From the NCBI GenBank assembly GCA_022225965.2, contig JAKJXP020000041.1:310001-374000 (forward strand): a stretch of 64,000 nt of DNA. The letters are read 5' to 3'. The DNA comes from Diatrype stigma (lineage: Eukaryota; Ascomycota; Sordariomycetes; Xylariales; Diatrypaceae). The notes under the pieces were generated by a model, which saw only the letters and a list, made by a program, of their open reading frames with translations, was not told where the DNA came from and searched no databases. The position numbers and the translations under genes are program-made. Below, one piece after another: positions 35,169 to 45,955 of this stretch. Position 1 is the stretch's first letter. Each line of letters begins with the position of its first letter.

Positions 35169-36774
35169 TGTTGTGATTCCGGGTTAGATTCCGGTGGTGT
35201 CATCTGGTTGGTCTATCCGAGGTAGCCACGACGTCCAAGGTTGCATTTTTTGGTCCAACATTGTTAGAGCGTAGCATAAGTATAACAAGACTGAATTTGG
35301 TATTTTCAAAAGTAAGAGGGGGTCACCCGCTTCTTATGCTATTTTATAATGAAGAGGTCAGTGTCCCTGTTGATGAAATGTAGGCACTGGGCACCGTCAT
35401 AAAGCGCCGTCAGGATATCAGTTACTACCAAGGATGAAGCCGGTAGCTTATCTTGGCACATCACTTCAACCTATCTGGGTTCTCAGGCCCCATAGAACAA
35501 TGGCCTTGAGATATGAAAGCTGACCTACATCTTACTAGAAGATCCCGTTCCCCCTTGGTGAAAAATAACTACATCTATATATAGTCGTTTCATCCCCTAG
35601 AGCCTGCATAGTTCCAGAGCTATTCTGTTTCTTGCCCCGTCCCCCATGCCTACCTAGAAGCTCAATGTTCCGCCACTCTGTGTACCACATCACCTCATGC
35701 TTCCTCGATGTTGCTGCCCCATTTCGTATGAACTTATGGATCGTATATTGGCGCTTGAGGGCATCATGGATAACCTAGGGCAATAACACGTCAAAACGGT
35801 CATTTATTTCATGAGATTCCCAAAAGGTATTAGGGTCGTCCAGGACCAAATTAGAATAAATGGGAGGGATTAGTTGGTTCCAATATAAAAATTCTTCTAT
35901 TTGATCAACTCCGTGGGCAGTTGGGTGCCTTAGGGGCCCTGCAATATATGACATGTAGCAAACGGAAACCTGCAGGACAGAATTGCATACCAACAAGCCC
36001 TAACTGGCTCAGATAGACAATTCCAGAAGTATGGCGCTTTCAGTTACCACCCCAACCGTTCACAAAAACAAACAGATCAAACCATCAAACAGATCAAACC
36101 AGATTTGATTTGTTAGTAATGCTGCTGACAGACCCCTCCATGCTCATAATAAGTACCCAGTTAGATGCTCCTATTGTTCAACTTCCCATTTCTACAAGTT
36201 ATTACCGTGACAATATGACCTTGATTAAGTCCTTGCCCAGTAAATCAATTCACTTCTAGAAAATACCCACTCAGGCAGCATGGGGAGTAAAGGTAGAGTC
36301 TGTGGGTCCGGAGGAAGTGAATATATGAAAGGTATAATAGGGCAGCCAATGAGAAGCCTCGATAAGCTATTAGATAATAGGGGGTACTGAACAATAGGAA
36401 TGGGTTCCTAAGAACCCATTCCAGTAATAACTCTAGCAATTATATATAAAGACGCAGTTAGGACAGCCCTTACCTTCATTTCTAATACATCAATAAAGCA
36501 CAGGATATTTGGAACTAGTCTTGCGTTTCATACAAGTGCCCCAGAACACATTAGTCGATAATTCAACTCTAGACCTTCAAAGGCTCCAACCTTCCATCCC
36601 CTCTCCCCTGAGGTCAACTAGCAGCATCGTCGATATCCACACTGGCAACTTTGAGTCCAAAAACGGCTTGCACTTTTGGCGGGATTCACCACGTCATTTG
36701 ACGGTAATATCCTATTGTACGGCATATCCCGAAGACCAACTACACCCTTCACGTCCACCCAATCTATCATAAAC
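35169..36774. other. Intergenic region
   Basis: No gene seen. A short direct repeat (AACAGATCAAACCA, twice) lies at about 36071-36102. Confidence 0.45.
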
Positions 36775-37875
36775 ATGGCCAGTATTCCCTTTCAAAGGTT
36801 AGTAACATCCAAGAGTATGATCTTGTTCCTTTTCACTAACTCCGTGAACAGTATTGTGGAATCGAAAATGGTTCAATTCATTATCGGTCCTGAACAAAAG
36901 GAATTTCTTGTCTATAGCGGTGCCATCACGAGCTTGTCCAGGCCTTTGAATCGTCTCCTGACCGGTCATATGAAAGAAGCACTTGAGGGCCGTGTTGTAT
37001 GGGATGACATCGACGAAGGGACCTTTGTGAGATTCCTCCAATGGGCATATACGGGCGACTACACGGACCTCGACCCCGAGATCGAGATACAGCATGAACC
37101 GTCCCTTTCTGGAGCTTCTGTTAGCAGTGTCCCTGGCCAGACGGATGAAACTGAGGGGCCTGTTATTGAAGATTCGGACGCACAGCTACCAGCAGAAGAA
37201 CTGGGGACGGAGCCGAAGACAGAGCGTCCGGTTGCCCTTACTAGTGTGGAAGCTTCGTCGCTTTCTTACATGGCACAGCTTTATGAAGAAGTCGGTTGTT
37301 CGAAATGCTACTGGTCCCATCATCCAGGCTTCGACCGTACGGAGTGCCGGAACTGCAACGGTATCTTCTACTTGGGGCATTGCCCGAACTGCCCATACAA
37401 ATACAGCAATCGATGCATGATGTGCGACACCCCAGTCACACAGGAACAGATGGCGGCTCAGTTCATTTGCATGTCTCCTGGTCCACCTGGTAGATGCCAC
37501 TTGGAGGCCCGCAAGAACGTAAAGGAATACGAGGGCTACAGCGAGATCTTTCTTTCTCACGCCCGACTTTACGTACTAGCGGACAAATACGACATTCCCC
37601 GTCTTCTCGATTTAGCGATATATAAGCTTTGGGCCACATTGAAGGACTTCAAGCCGTATCCCAGGCACTTCGATGACATCGCCACTCTTATCTTGTACGC
37701 CTTTTGCGCCTTTTCGGAAATGGCGGAGGGCAACAAGATGTGCGATATGCTAGTCCTTTATTCGGCGTGCATCTTCAAGGAGTTTCAAAACGCACGGGCG
37801 TTCAAACATTTGGTGGAGGAGGCTCCCCTATTCGCCTATGGTTTGATGAGGAAGGTATCTGAACGTTTCTGCTGA
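36775..37875 (+). CDS. BTB/POZ protein with four-CxxC cysteine-rich segment
   Basis: Spliced model: exons 36775-36797 and 36852-37875, giving 348 aa. The 54-nt intron (donor GTTAGT, branch CTAAC) joins MASIPFQ to SIVESKMVQF. The BTB fold is recognisable: MVQFIIGPEQKEFLVYSG, LSRPLNRLLTGHMKEA and VVWDDIDEGTFVRFLQWAYTGDY. After an acidic linker, residues about 156-200 hold four CxxC pairs (CSKC, CRNC, CPNC, CMMC), arranged like two zinc ribbons. The BACK-like remainder resumes with SHARLYVLADKYDIPRLLDLAIYKL. Fungal BTB proteins of this shape are often Cul3 adaptors or transcription-related. The role here is unknown. The zinc segment is inserted exactly between beta-strand and helix parts of the BTB/BACK module. 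Confidence 0.8.
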   Translation: MASIPFQRLVTSKSMILFLFTNSVNSIVESKMVQFIIGPEQKEFLVYSGAITSLSRPLNRLLTGHMKEALEGRVVWDDIDEGTFVRFLQWAYTGDYTDLDPEIEIQHEPSLSGASVSSVPGQTDETEGPVIEDSDAQLPAEELGTEPKTERPVALTSVEASSLSYMAQLYEEVGCSKCYWSHHPGFDRTECRNCNGIFYLGHCPNCPYKYSNRCMMCDTPVTQEQMAAQFICMSPGPPGRCHLEARKNVKEYEGYSEIFLSHARLYVLADKYDIPRLLDLAIYKLWATLKDFKPYPRHFDDIATLILYAFCAFSEMAEGNKMCDMLVLYSACIFKEFQNARAFKHLVEEAPLFAYGLMRKVSERFC

Positions 37876-39086
37876 GCATGACACCCCGAAACTTGCAGAG
37901 AAAAAAGAAATCTTTACTGTTACATACTTGTATATTACTTCTAGTTTTCCCACATAGTATGAAGTGCCTTCTCTTACAGGCAAGGTTATGACCCCCCTTC
38001 TGCAACTTGGTCTATCGCCGAGGTTATCACCTCAGCATGATCTAATGTCGTGGTGGATAGATTGCCTAATAAATGAACAATCTTCTACAAAGTATAACCG
38101 AAGGAATACAAACATGCGATGGTACTGCTTTGCTGTTGATATTTGAACCTCCCAATGCTGGTCTATATCACAAGGCGGCTTGCGTAGCCTTCATGGGCCT
38201 GATGGTTTCCTTCTCATATTCTGGCACTAATGAGATTTCAACAGTGAATTGAACTATACATCAAGGGTATAATGTATAAAGGAGGTGAGCAGTTTCAAGG
38301 ATATCCAGGTTACAATTAATGTAGACCTTCTGACGATCTGCTACCTTTACCAATCATCGATATTCAGGTCCTAATCTTCCACCGGAGCCCGATCTATAAT
38401 CGCAATATTCATTTTGCGAGTTGGTGCTACAGGACAACGACGTGAATGATAAGGTCCGGAACGGGTTTGTTTTGTCACCATCTTGAACATATATCACCGG
38501 TCATAGGCAGTAATTAAATAACGAGAAGATTGTAAGCAACAAGATTCTGGAGAAGGAACCGGAGAATTGGGAATGGTTCAACCAATGGCACGCTAACGAT
38601 AACTGCCTGCGTCTAGATCCCAGGGATGAGACACTGGGCTGACATTCGCAGGCCTCCAATCGTTCGCGAGTCATTTTTTGCCAGCCCGCTGCCCAGACCC
38701 ATGGGTCCTATTGGACACTCACCTGGCTCTGTTCACTCTCCGATCGGTGGAGCCATCTGAATAGGGAGGGATGCAGGCCTGCTTAGTTCCAACTCGCCCG
38801 CGTTCTAAGCCACGTGCAGGAATCCCACGCGTCCCAAGATAGCGGGTAAAGCTTCCGTTTGTCAATGAAATTATTATGTCGATCGACGAAAATTCGCGCC
38901 TCCTTATCTCTGGGGGCTATGTGTGTCTTGGCCAGCCGGGCATTGACCTGCCTGCTGCCCACAGTTCCATACCTATAACTGTTCATTGTCCGAAAGTCTC
39001 TAGCGTATTCCCTCTGCCTAATAGATCAGTCGCAGTACATCCAGGCTCATGATCTCTATTCGCTATTCCGTGCTGAGCTGACGACC
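37876..39086. other. Intergenic region, promoter of K+ transporter
   Basis: No gene seen. A small minus frame (38783-38986) lacks motifs and lies in the likely promoter of the transporter. Confidence 0.45.
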
Positions 39087-42044
39087 ATGACGGCGTCGAC
39101 AATCAAGATCGCGGATGGGGCGGGCCATCCTAGCAAGCTCGGCAACTCTACTGCGGTAGATGTCGGTGGCGTGTACCATTCTCGGGAGTTCTCACGCTCA
39201 CCCTATCCCCATGATCGCCATCAGCTCTCGCGCGTGTCATCCATTAGAGTTTCCGACCATGCTGGCGATCTCGAAGACGGGGAAGACTGGCGCCGTGACG
39301 ACTCGAAGAAGAAGCAGGTCTTCAAGGGGACCACGTTGCTCTGGTAGCGTAGCCTCCGACTCAGAATATAATCCAAGCCAATGACTGCGGTGGCCGTTGC
39401 TGACAATGTGTACCTAAAGGCTAGCGTACCAATCCGTTGGTGTGATCTACGGCGATATTGGAACTAGGTGCGAAACATCCAACAAATGAAGTCTGAAGAC
39501 ATATTGACAATTCTTCTTTAGCCCCCTGTATGTGTTTTCGTCGACGTTTACCCATGCGCCAACGTACAATGAATTGGTCGAGGTGCTGTCCGTCATCATC
39601 TGGTCGGTGACGATCATGGTCTCCCTCAAATACGTCTTGATCGTCTTGCATGCCGACAATGAGGGCGAGGGGGGCACATTCAGTTGCTACTCTCTCCTTA
39701 CTCGTTATGTAAGCAATCCCTTCTACCCCTGGATCCACACTTTACCCTATCCGTTCGTCTAAAGTAACAGGAAATAGGCCAATATAACTGAGCGCGACCC
39801 TCGCGAGCAAGTCCTGGTCAAGATGGAACGTCACGACACGGACGACCTCTCCCCCAGCAACAAGACCTTGCGATCCGGGATCGAGAACAGCAGGTTCACG
39901 CGGGGCCTGCTCAAGACGATCGGCGTCCTCGCCGTGTCGATGGTGATCGCGGACGGCGTGCTGACGCCGGCGCAGTCGGTGCTCGGCGCGGTGCAGGGCC
40001 TCTCGGTCGTGAGCCCGTCCATCACGAGCCCGACGATCGTCGGCACGTCGTGCGCCATCCTCGTGGTGCTGTTCGCGATCCAGCCGCTCGGCACGACGCG
40101 GCTGGCCAGCTTCTTCGCGCCCATCGTCGTCGTGTGGCTCGCCTTCAACGCCGGCTTCGGCATCTACAACCTCGTCATGCACGACCACACCGTCCTCCGC
40201 GCCTTCTCCCCCTGGTTCGCCATCCACTTCTTCGTCGAGGGCCGGTACGACGCCTGGAGGATGCTCGGCGGCATCCTGCTCGCCTTCACGGGCGTCGAGG
40301 CCCTCTTCGCAGACCTGGGCGCCTTCAGCATGCGCGCTATCCAGATCAGCTGGTTCAGCTGGTGCTATCCCTGTCTGCTCCTGGCTTACATCGGGCAGGC
40401 AGCGTATATCAGCGAGAACCCTGAGGCCTACTCGAACCCCTTTTATAACTGTGTCCCCCCTGGGATGTTATATCCCAGTCTGGTCGTCGCTATGCTCGCC
40501 GCTATCGTAGCGTCGCAAGCTATGATCACGGCCGTCTTCCAGGCGAGTCTCCCCATTTCATTGGACATGATAGCTCGTCATGCTAACAGAAGTCTGCATA
40601 ATCCAGCTTATAAACCAGCTAATGAAGCTCTCATACTGCCCGCAAGTCAAAGTCGTACACACCTCGAGCCGCTTCCACGGCCAATTGTACGTCCCTTTCT
40701 TGAACTGGGTCCTGATGTGCTTGGCCATCCTCGTCACCGCCGTGTATTCGAACACGACCCGACTGGGCAATGCGTACGGGTGAGTTCCAAGAGTTACGTA
40801 TTCCCATACCATTGAGCAGGCCATTGATATCTGTAACTAGGGTCTGCGTCATGTTCGTTACCTTTTTCGATACTTGCATGGTGACGCTCGCCTCCCTGAT
40901 CGTCTGGCGCTTCTCGCCCTTCCTCGTCTTCATCCCCTGGCTCTTCTTCGCCACCGTCGACGGACTGTACCTGTCCTCGGCCCTGACCAAGGTCCCCGAC
41001 GGTGCCTGGTTCACCATCACCATCTCAGGGATCCTTGCATGCATCTTCCTTCTCTGGCGCTTCGGAAAGGAGAACCAGTGGCGCGCCGAGGCGGAAGACC
41101 GATTCCGGCCCTCAGAGCTCATCACCAGGGATAGCAGCATCAGCAGGACCTCGTCCGCCGCCGCCGCCGCCGCCGCTACAACAACAGAAGGCAGCGGCGA
41201 TCACCAAGGCCACGACCGCGACGACGACGACGACGACCACCCGGCGAAGCTCCGGCTGACGGCGCGCTGGGGCGGCGACGGCCTCAGCCGGATCCGCGGC
41301 TTCGGCATCTACTTCGACAAGACGGGGATCAACACGCCGGCGGTGTTCGCGCAGTTCGTGCGCAAGATCGGCGCCGTGCCCGACGCCACCGTCTTCTTCC
41401 ACCTGCACCCGGTCGAGGCGCCCAGCGTGGCCGACGCCGACCGCTACGCTATCTCGCGCCTCGGCAGCAGCATCCCCGGATGCTACCGCCTCGTCGTGCG
41501 CCACGGCTTCATGGACGAGGTCATCACGCCCGACCTCGCCGCCCTGATCTACGAGCAGGTTCGGGGTTACATCGTGCGCCAGGCCGTGGTCGAGGATGGC
41601 AATAGCGGCGGCGGCGCGGACGAGATGGAGGGAGAGGAAGAGGAGGTAAATAGCTCTTCCCGCGGGGAGAAAGATACCAGCAGCGCGAGCGTAAGCGCGA
41701 ATATCCCCTCTACCGCCACCAGCACGGTACATTTCGGCAGTGGTGACAGTACCAACGGGAAGCAGAGGAAGAACAACAACAACACCAACAACAGCGCGGT
41801 CCCCATCGAGCTCCGCGACCGGGCCGTGCGTCGCGAGCTGGCGAAGCTCGACCGCGCCTACGCCAGCAAGGTGATGTACCTAGTGGGGAAGGAACAGATG
41901 AAGATCAAGGTCGGCGCGTCCCTGTTCCGGACCGTCCTCCTCGCCAGCTTCTTGTGGATCCGGGACAACACCCGCGCAAAGATCGCAAATCTCCGCCTGG
42001 CCATGGACCGTGTGGTGGAGGTTGGGTTCGTGAAGGAGATTTGA
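39087..42044 (+). CDS. High-affinity K+ transporter, HAK/KUP family
   Basis: Spliced model: exons 39087-39343, 39420-39467, 39522-39708, 39778-40542, 40607-40779 and 40841-42044, giving 877 aa. The KUP signature QSVGVIYGDIGTSPLYVFSS is assembled across three exons. The transporter core continues with SVIIWSVTIMVSLKYVLIVL, DNEGEGGTFSCYSLL and VLTPAQSVLGAVQGL, then TGVEALFADLGAFSMRAIQIS and SQAMITAVFQL, and the later helices WVLMCLAILVTAVY and FLVFIPWLFFATVDGLYLSS. The cytosolic C-terminus (RIRGFGIYFDKTGINTPAVF, LVGKEQMKIK) is interrupted by Ala/Thr/Asp-rich and Glu/Ser/Asn-rich inserts. Known role: H+-coupled or K+-starvation-induced potassium uptake at the plasma membrane. The intron 40543-40606 uses a GC donor. 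All other introns are GT-AG. Confidence 0.92.
40543..40606 (+). other. GC-AG intron
   Basis: In the K+ transporter gene, exon 4 must end at TTCCAG and rejoin at CTTATAAACC to keep the conserved VFQLINQLMKLSYC. The only donor that does so is CAG|GCGAGT. The CTAAC branch and CCAG acceptor are normal. The nearby GT (at 40547) would shift the frame. Confidence 0.8.
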
Positions 42045-42563
42045 GCTATCTAGGTAGGTAGGGCAGGCTAAGCCCGTGACTATTTGGGTAATCCACGTGG
42101 CTGGCTGGACGGAGAAAAGGGGATGGTCGGGGTTTATCCTTAAGGATGTGACGGCGCTGCCTTTTCCATTTTGTATCTCCCTTTCAGGATTACGGGGTTT
42201 TGTGCTTCGCTCATATTGAAGGGTATTCAGGTATGGTACGGAGCATATTCATAATGATGGCATTCGCGAGGCATACGATGGATATACGGATAGGGGTAAG
42301 GTTTACGATCATCTCGCAATAAGTGAGGACTACATATAACTGTCGTTACAAGATCTAGATACAACCAAAGACTAGACCAGGCATATGGACGATAGTAGAG
42401 GACAGAATAACGACGGTTGCATTGCCACCAAGCCAAACGAGCAATGAAAACATAATTACTCTCTGAACATAAACAAATCAAGCAATAGGCATTGATTCGT
42501 CTACCCAAAGCAAACATCCCTGCTTTTGTATGTCTCCGTATTTGTCTGCCTGTACCTCCCTGT
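42045..42563. other. 3' flank up to assembly gap
   Basis: No gene seen. A CTAGGTAGGTAGGGCAGG tract lies at about 42049-42066. Confidence 0.45.
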
Positions 42564-42629
42564 GGGGGGGGGGGGGGGGGGGGGGGGGNNNNNNNNNNCC
42601 CCCCCGCCCCCCCCCCCCCCCCCCCCCCC
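42564..42629. other. Assembly gap flanked by poly-G and poly-C
   Basis: G run 42564-42588 (25), N run 42589-42598 (10), C run 42599-42629 interrupted by one G at 42606. The homopolymers are probably sequencing artefacts at two contig ends, not genomic sequence. The true gap size is unknown. Confidence 0.9.
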
Positions 42630-43190
42630 TGTTTTGGCCATGTCATTGTCGGCGTGAACAACCACTTGCTGCTTGCAACGATGAGACGTGCTAAGGTGGT
42701 TCTTCAGATCGCCATCGACCGCGGCCAAATTGTTGTCGTTAGGCTGTTTATACGAAGGGGGGCCATCCTTACCAAAGAAGAACCCCCCGACTACCGTACC
42801 GACCCCTTAAAGCCGGTCCCTTATTTGGGTCACGCGGGCATCGCTCATCTTCTCTCAGACGAAGGGGCAACTGTAAGCCGTCAAAAGCTATCTTTGGCTG
42901 GCACCGGACATAACCTCGACGCCGTACATATCATCATGTGAAAGCTCAGGGAGAAGGATAAGCTCGATGGGCGGGCTCTTGAAAATTCTCTACAGTTTGC
43001 GGTACCTAGTGGAAAGAATCTTGATACGGGAACACGGCGAGTACATGTAAGTCCACTCGGAGGTTATCAATGTACTCCTTGCTGAATACTCAGCTCTCCC
43101 TGGTGTTGATCGCATGGCAATGCGAGAGATGGTAGAGTATTGCATGCTTCGGGCGTTGGGCGACGATCGCAGAGAATCTACTTAATCTTT
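42630..43190 (+). pseudogene. Ankyrin-repeat protein relic beside gap
   Basis: Starting at the right edge of the gap, one frame reads as decayed ankyrin repeats: VVLQIAIDRGQIVVVRLFIR with RRGA, then HAGIAHLLSDEGA and GHNLDAVHIIM, followed by a stop at about 42939. The same frame resumes with KLREKDKLDGRALENSLQFA. After another shift comes SEVINVLLAEYSALPGVDRM. The helix-turn-helix spacing and the xxAAxxGxxxxVxxLLxxGA pattern match the family. The 5' part is lost in the gap and the rest is broken, so I treat it as a pseudogene fragment. Its parent (for example an NLR-like protein) cannot be told. Confidence 0.55.
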
Positions 43191-45955
43191 GTGAGACTTA
43201 CGTACGATATCACTTGCTGCCGGGCTTCGATTCCAAACTCCCCCGGTTGCTTCCCAGATTGCAGGGATAGATAGGCCGAGAGACCTCCTCTCGGAATAGC
43301 CGTCGATGAACTAGATATCGAGATGATAGATGGATGGTTCAAAGCGCCTCTGTGCCTACCAATAGCCTGTGTTCCATTATCATAGTTGTTATCCTAAGCA
43401 CAATCTCCCAGAGCTTGCCTTGAGCGGACAGAAGTGATACGCGGCATTCCGACTAATCCACCACGACGCTTGCTACAGGAATTTCGGGCCTGAGCTTATG
43501 CACCTCTTCCGATGGCAGGCTACCGAGACGAGACGTTCATGCCGTCATCCTATGGAGGGCTGTTTGGTGATTGGCCTCGCCCGGAAGCCTTCAAGTCTGC
43601 AGGAGATCTCTCGGGGTTCCTCGGCATGGCGTCGCAGACGCAGCCCGACACGGCTATGTTTGCGCAGGGCTACAAGTGCGGAGCTATCAGGGTGCACCTA
43701 TTCACCCTGTTCCAGCTGATGCTCGGTGCTGACTTCCTAGGAAAGATCCACGTGGCTGAAGCCCGCCGACCCGGACAGGTTATCTCTGATATCTCAAGAT
43801 CTACGCGTTTAGCTCATTATGCCTTGTGGCGTCCCGGTTCCCAAATTAGCATGATACTCCGCTCCAGATAAGAACGTTGGAAAAGGGGCCGTTGCAGGTG
43901 TTGGGGCGAAGGTAGAAGGCCGGTATTTTGTCAGCTAGTCTTGGATATCTCTTTGTTCCCGTGCACGGTCAATAGAAACCAAAGTGAGCCACAATGCGAA
44001 CAACTTACAAATACTTTGCAAATTATATTTAGGCATCCTTTCTAAGAGTCAAGAATCCAAAATATGCCGAATTGGCGATCATCAGGTTCGGTCAACATTT
44101 TACTCAACGCTCATGTTTGGTGGAATGTCGATATCTAATCGATTTCACTTTCATGCGGAACACCTCGGATCGGGATGCAAGGGGACCAGGGCGATCACGG
44201 CAGTTCTACTTCTCTTATCGCAGTGATTTCCTCTCCATACGACCGGAGTATCACGTGACCTCTGGCGGGCTCTTTAGCGTCATAGCCGCCGCCGCCCCCG
44301 CAAGACGGGCCGACAAAGGCTCTTGAAACACGCAGAGGTTAGTGAGGTTCCAGTTGTTATAGCCTGCCTATAGGTACCCAATTAGCTAATGTTGGAACCT
44401 GATAGCGCTCATCAATCTGTCTGTTGTCCGGACATTAAATCCGGGACTATAATCCAGTCGCAGATGGCGATGTAATGGTTCGGAGGCAGGAAAGCGAAGT
44501 GTGATCGCGGCTCTGAGGCCCCGAGCCATAGGGTTGGGAGTAGAACCCGAAAAGAACCCTTCCACAGGAAACTGCTGAACTTCAGCTCCTCATATGTGTG
44601 TAGCGTGGCACCTGTGCTACCTGCTATACACGGCTAGCATTTGCATGTACATGTTACACAGGGTGAGCAGGGGTGAGGCAGCGTGAAATGCCACCAGAAA
44701 TTGGAGATGAACTGACTGCCACGTTCAGTATATGGAGGCAAGGGGAGAGTTGTAGCGGGCTCCCTAGGCTGCTAGGCAGGCTAAGGGTCCAATGAGCTTA
44801 TCCTGATTTGTATGCGTCCAAATCCTATCTATTGGAGACTGGTGGGGAAGCACGGTGCTGGCTTTACTAAATATGACGTCTCGACTAGGTCGTAGTTACC
44901 CGTCTCAGCCGTATGTCCCACCCTACATCTGCAGGTTCGGTCCCCCAGATAGTAACTTATCGCACAACCAGGCCAAGCAGCCATCGTAAGCCAAGACAAC
45001 ATCCCAGTACTGACGGAGCACCAACCTCATGCAGGTTAGGCCGCTGAACCGAGGCAAGTACTAACTATATGTATGTAGGTACGAGATTACGAAGTAATGA
45101 GAATCATAGCTCGGCATTATCTCGTATGCATGCCACCGTCAACTCGGTTGCTCAAGTGCTTCGTCTAACAGCGCTAGACGCCGCCAAGATCTGCGAACAA
45201 CCGGCCAGTCGGCCTATCCGATTCAGATTCATGGACCCTTCATGGACGCCTGCAGCGGAGCGCCGCCATGCTAGATGCCTAGGTACATAATAATAACAAC
45301 GGCCAATCTGCCTTACTAAGGTAGGTAAGTACATACATACTTTAGGGCTACTGTACAATGTCGGTCGGTTACTTCGTACCTGGGCTGCAGATAGGCAGGG
45401 CAGGCAGGCTACCGGGGACCGATAGCCTGGCAGCTTGGGAGCAGTTACGTGGGAGGCTCCCTGTCTCCTGCATGGGTCCCCCCTCGGTGCCTATCTGCCC
45501 TAGCCAGTCCGAGCCAGTCGCTAGCCAGTAAGCTCGGAGTTCCAGTCAGTCTAGCTTCGAGTCTTTCTTGCAGTTGCTGAGAGGGAAAGAGCCAGGCGCG
45601 ATCGCCACGACGTCAGATTCCTTTTAAGGTCCGCGGCTTTTTTCTCTCCCCAAATTTTTGCTTTTGTTAGAATTTTTCATTTGGTTTTTTCAATACGACC
45701 TTTTGGTATATTTTCCACCCACGTCCTCTTTGCTCTGCTCAGACGTCGATGTCTATGTACTTGTATCAACTCTTGTAAGCTGGAGGCTTTGGTTTTTTTG
45801 GTCAAATGTGCTTCAATATCGCTTTTTGAACTATATATATATCGTAACCTACGTCGAGATCGAACGAGGGGCCGCCACCGCGTGTCCTGTGCCAACCATA
45901 GGCTCCTCCTACACTCGACTTCAGGGGTCCTCCACGCCAAAGCGTCGAAGCGAAA
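43191..45955. other. 2.8-kb gene-poor region plus permease leader
   Basis: A plus frame at 43512-43871 starts with codon use that looks real (YGGLFGDWPRPEAFKSAGDL, GFLGMASQTQPDTAMFAQGY) but then loses character and shows no known family. It may be a gene remnant. Repeated GTAGGTA/CAGGCAGG tracts occur at 45273-45420. From about 45640 a T/C-rich stretch leads into the permease start and is probably its 5' leader. Confidence 0.4.
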
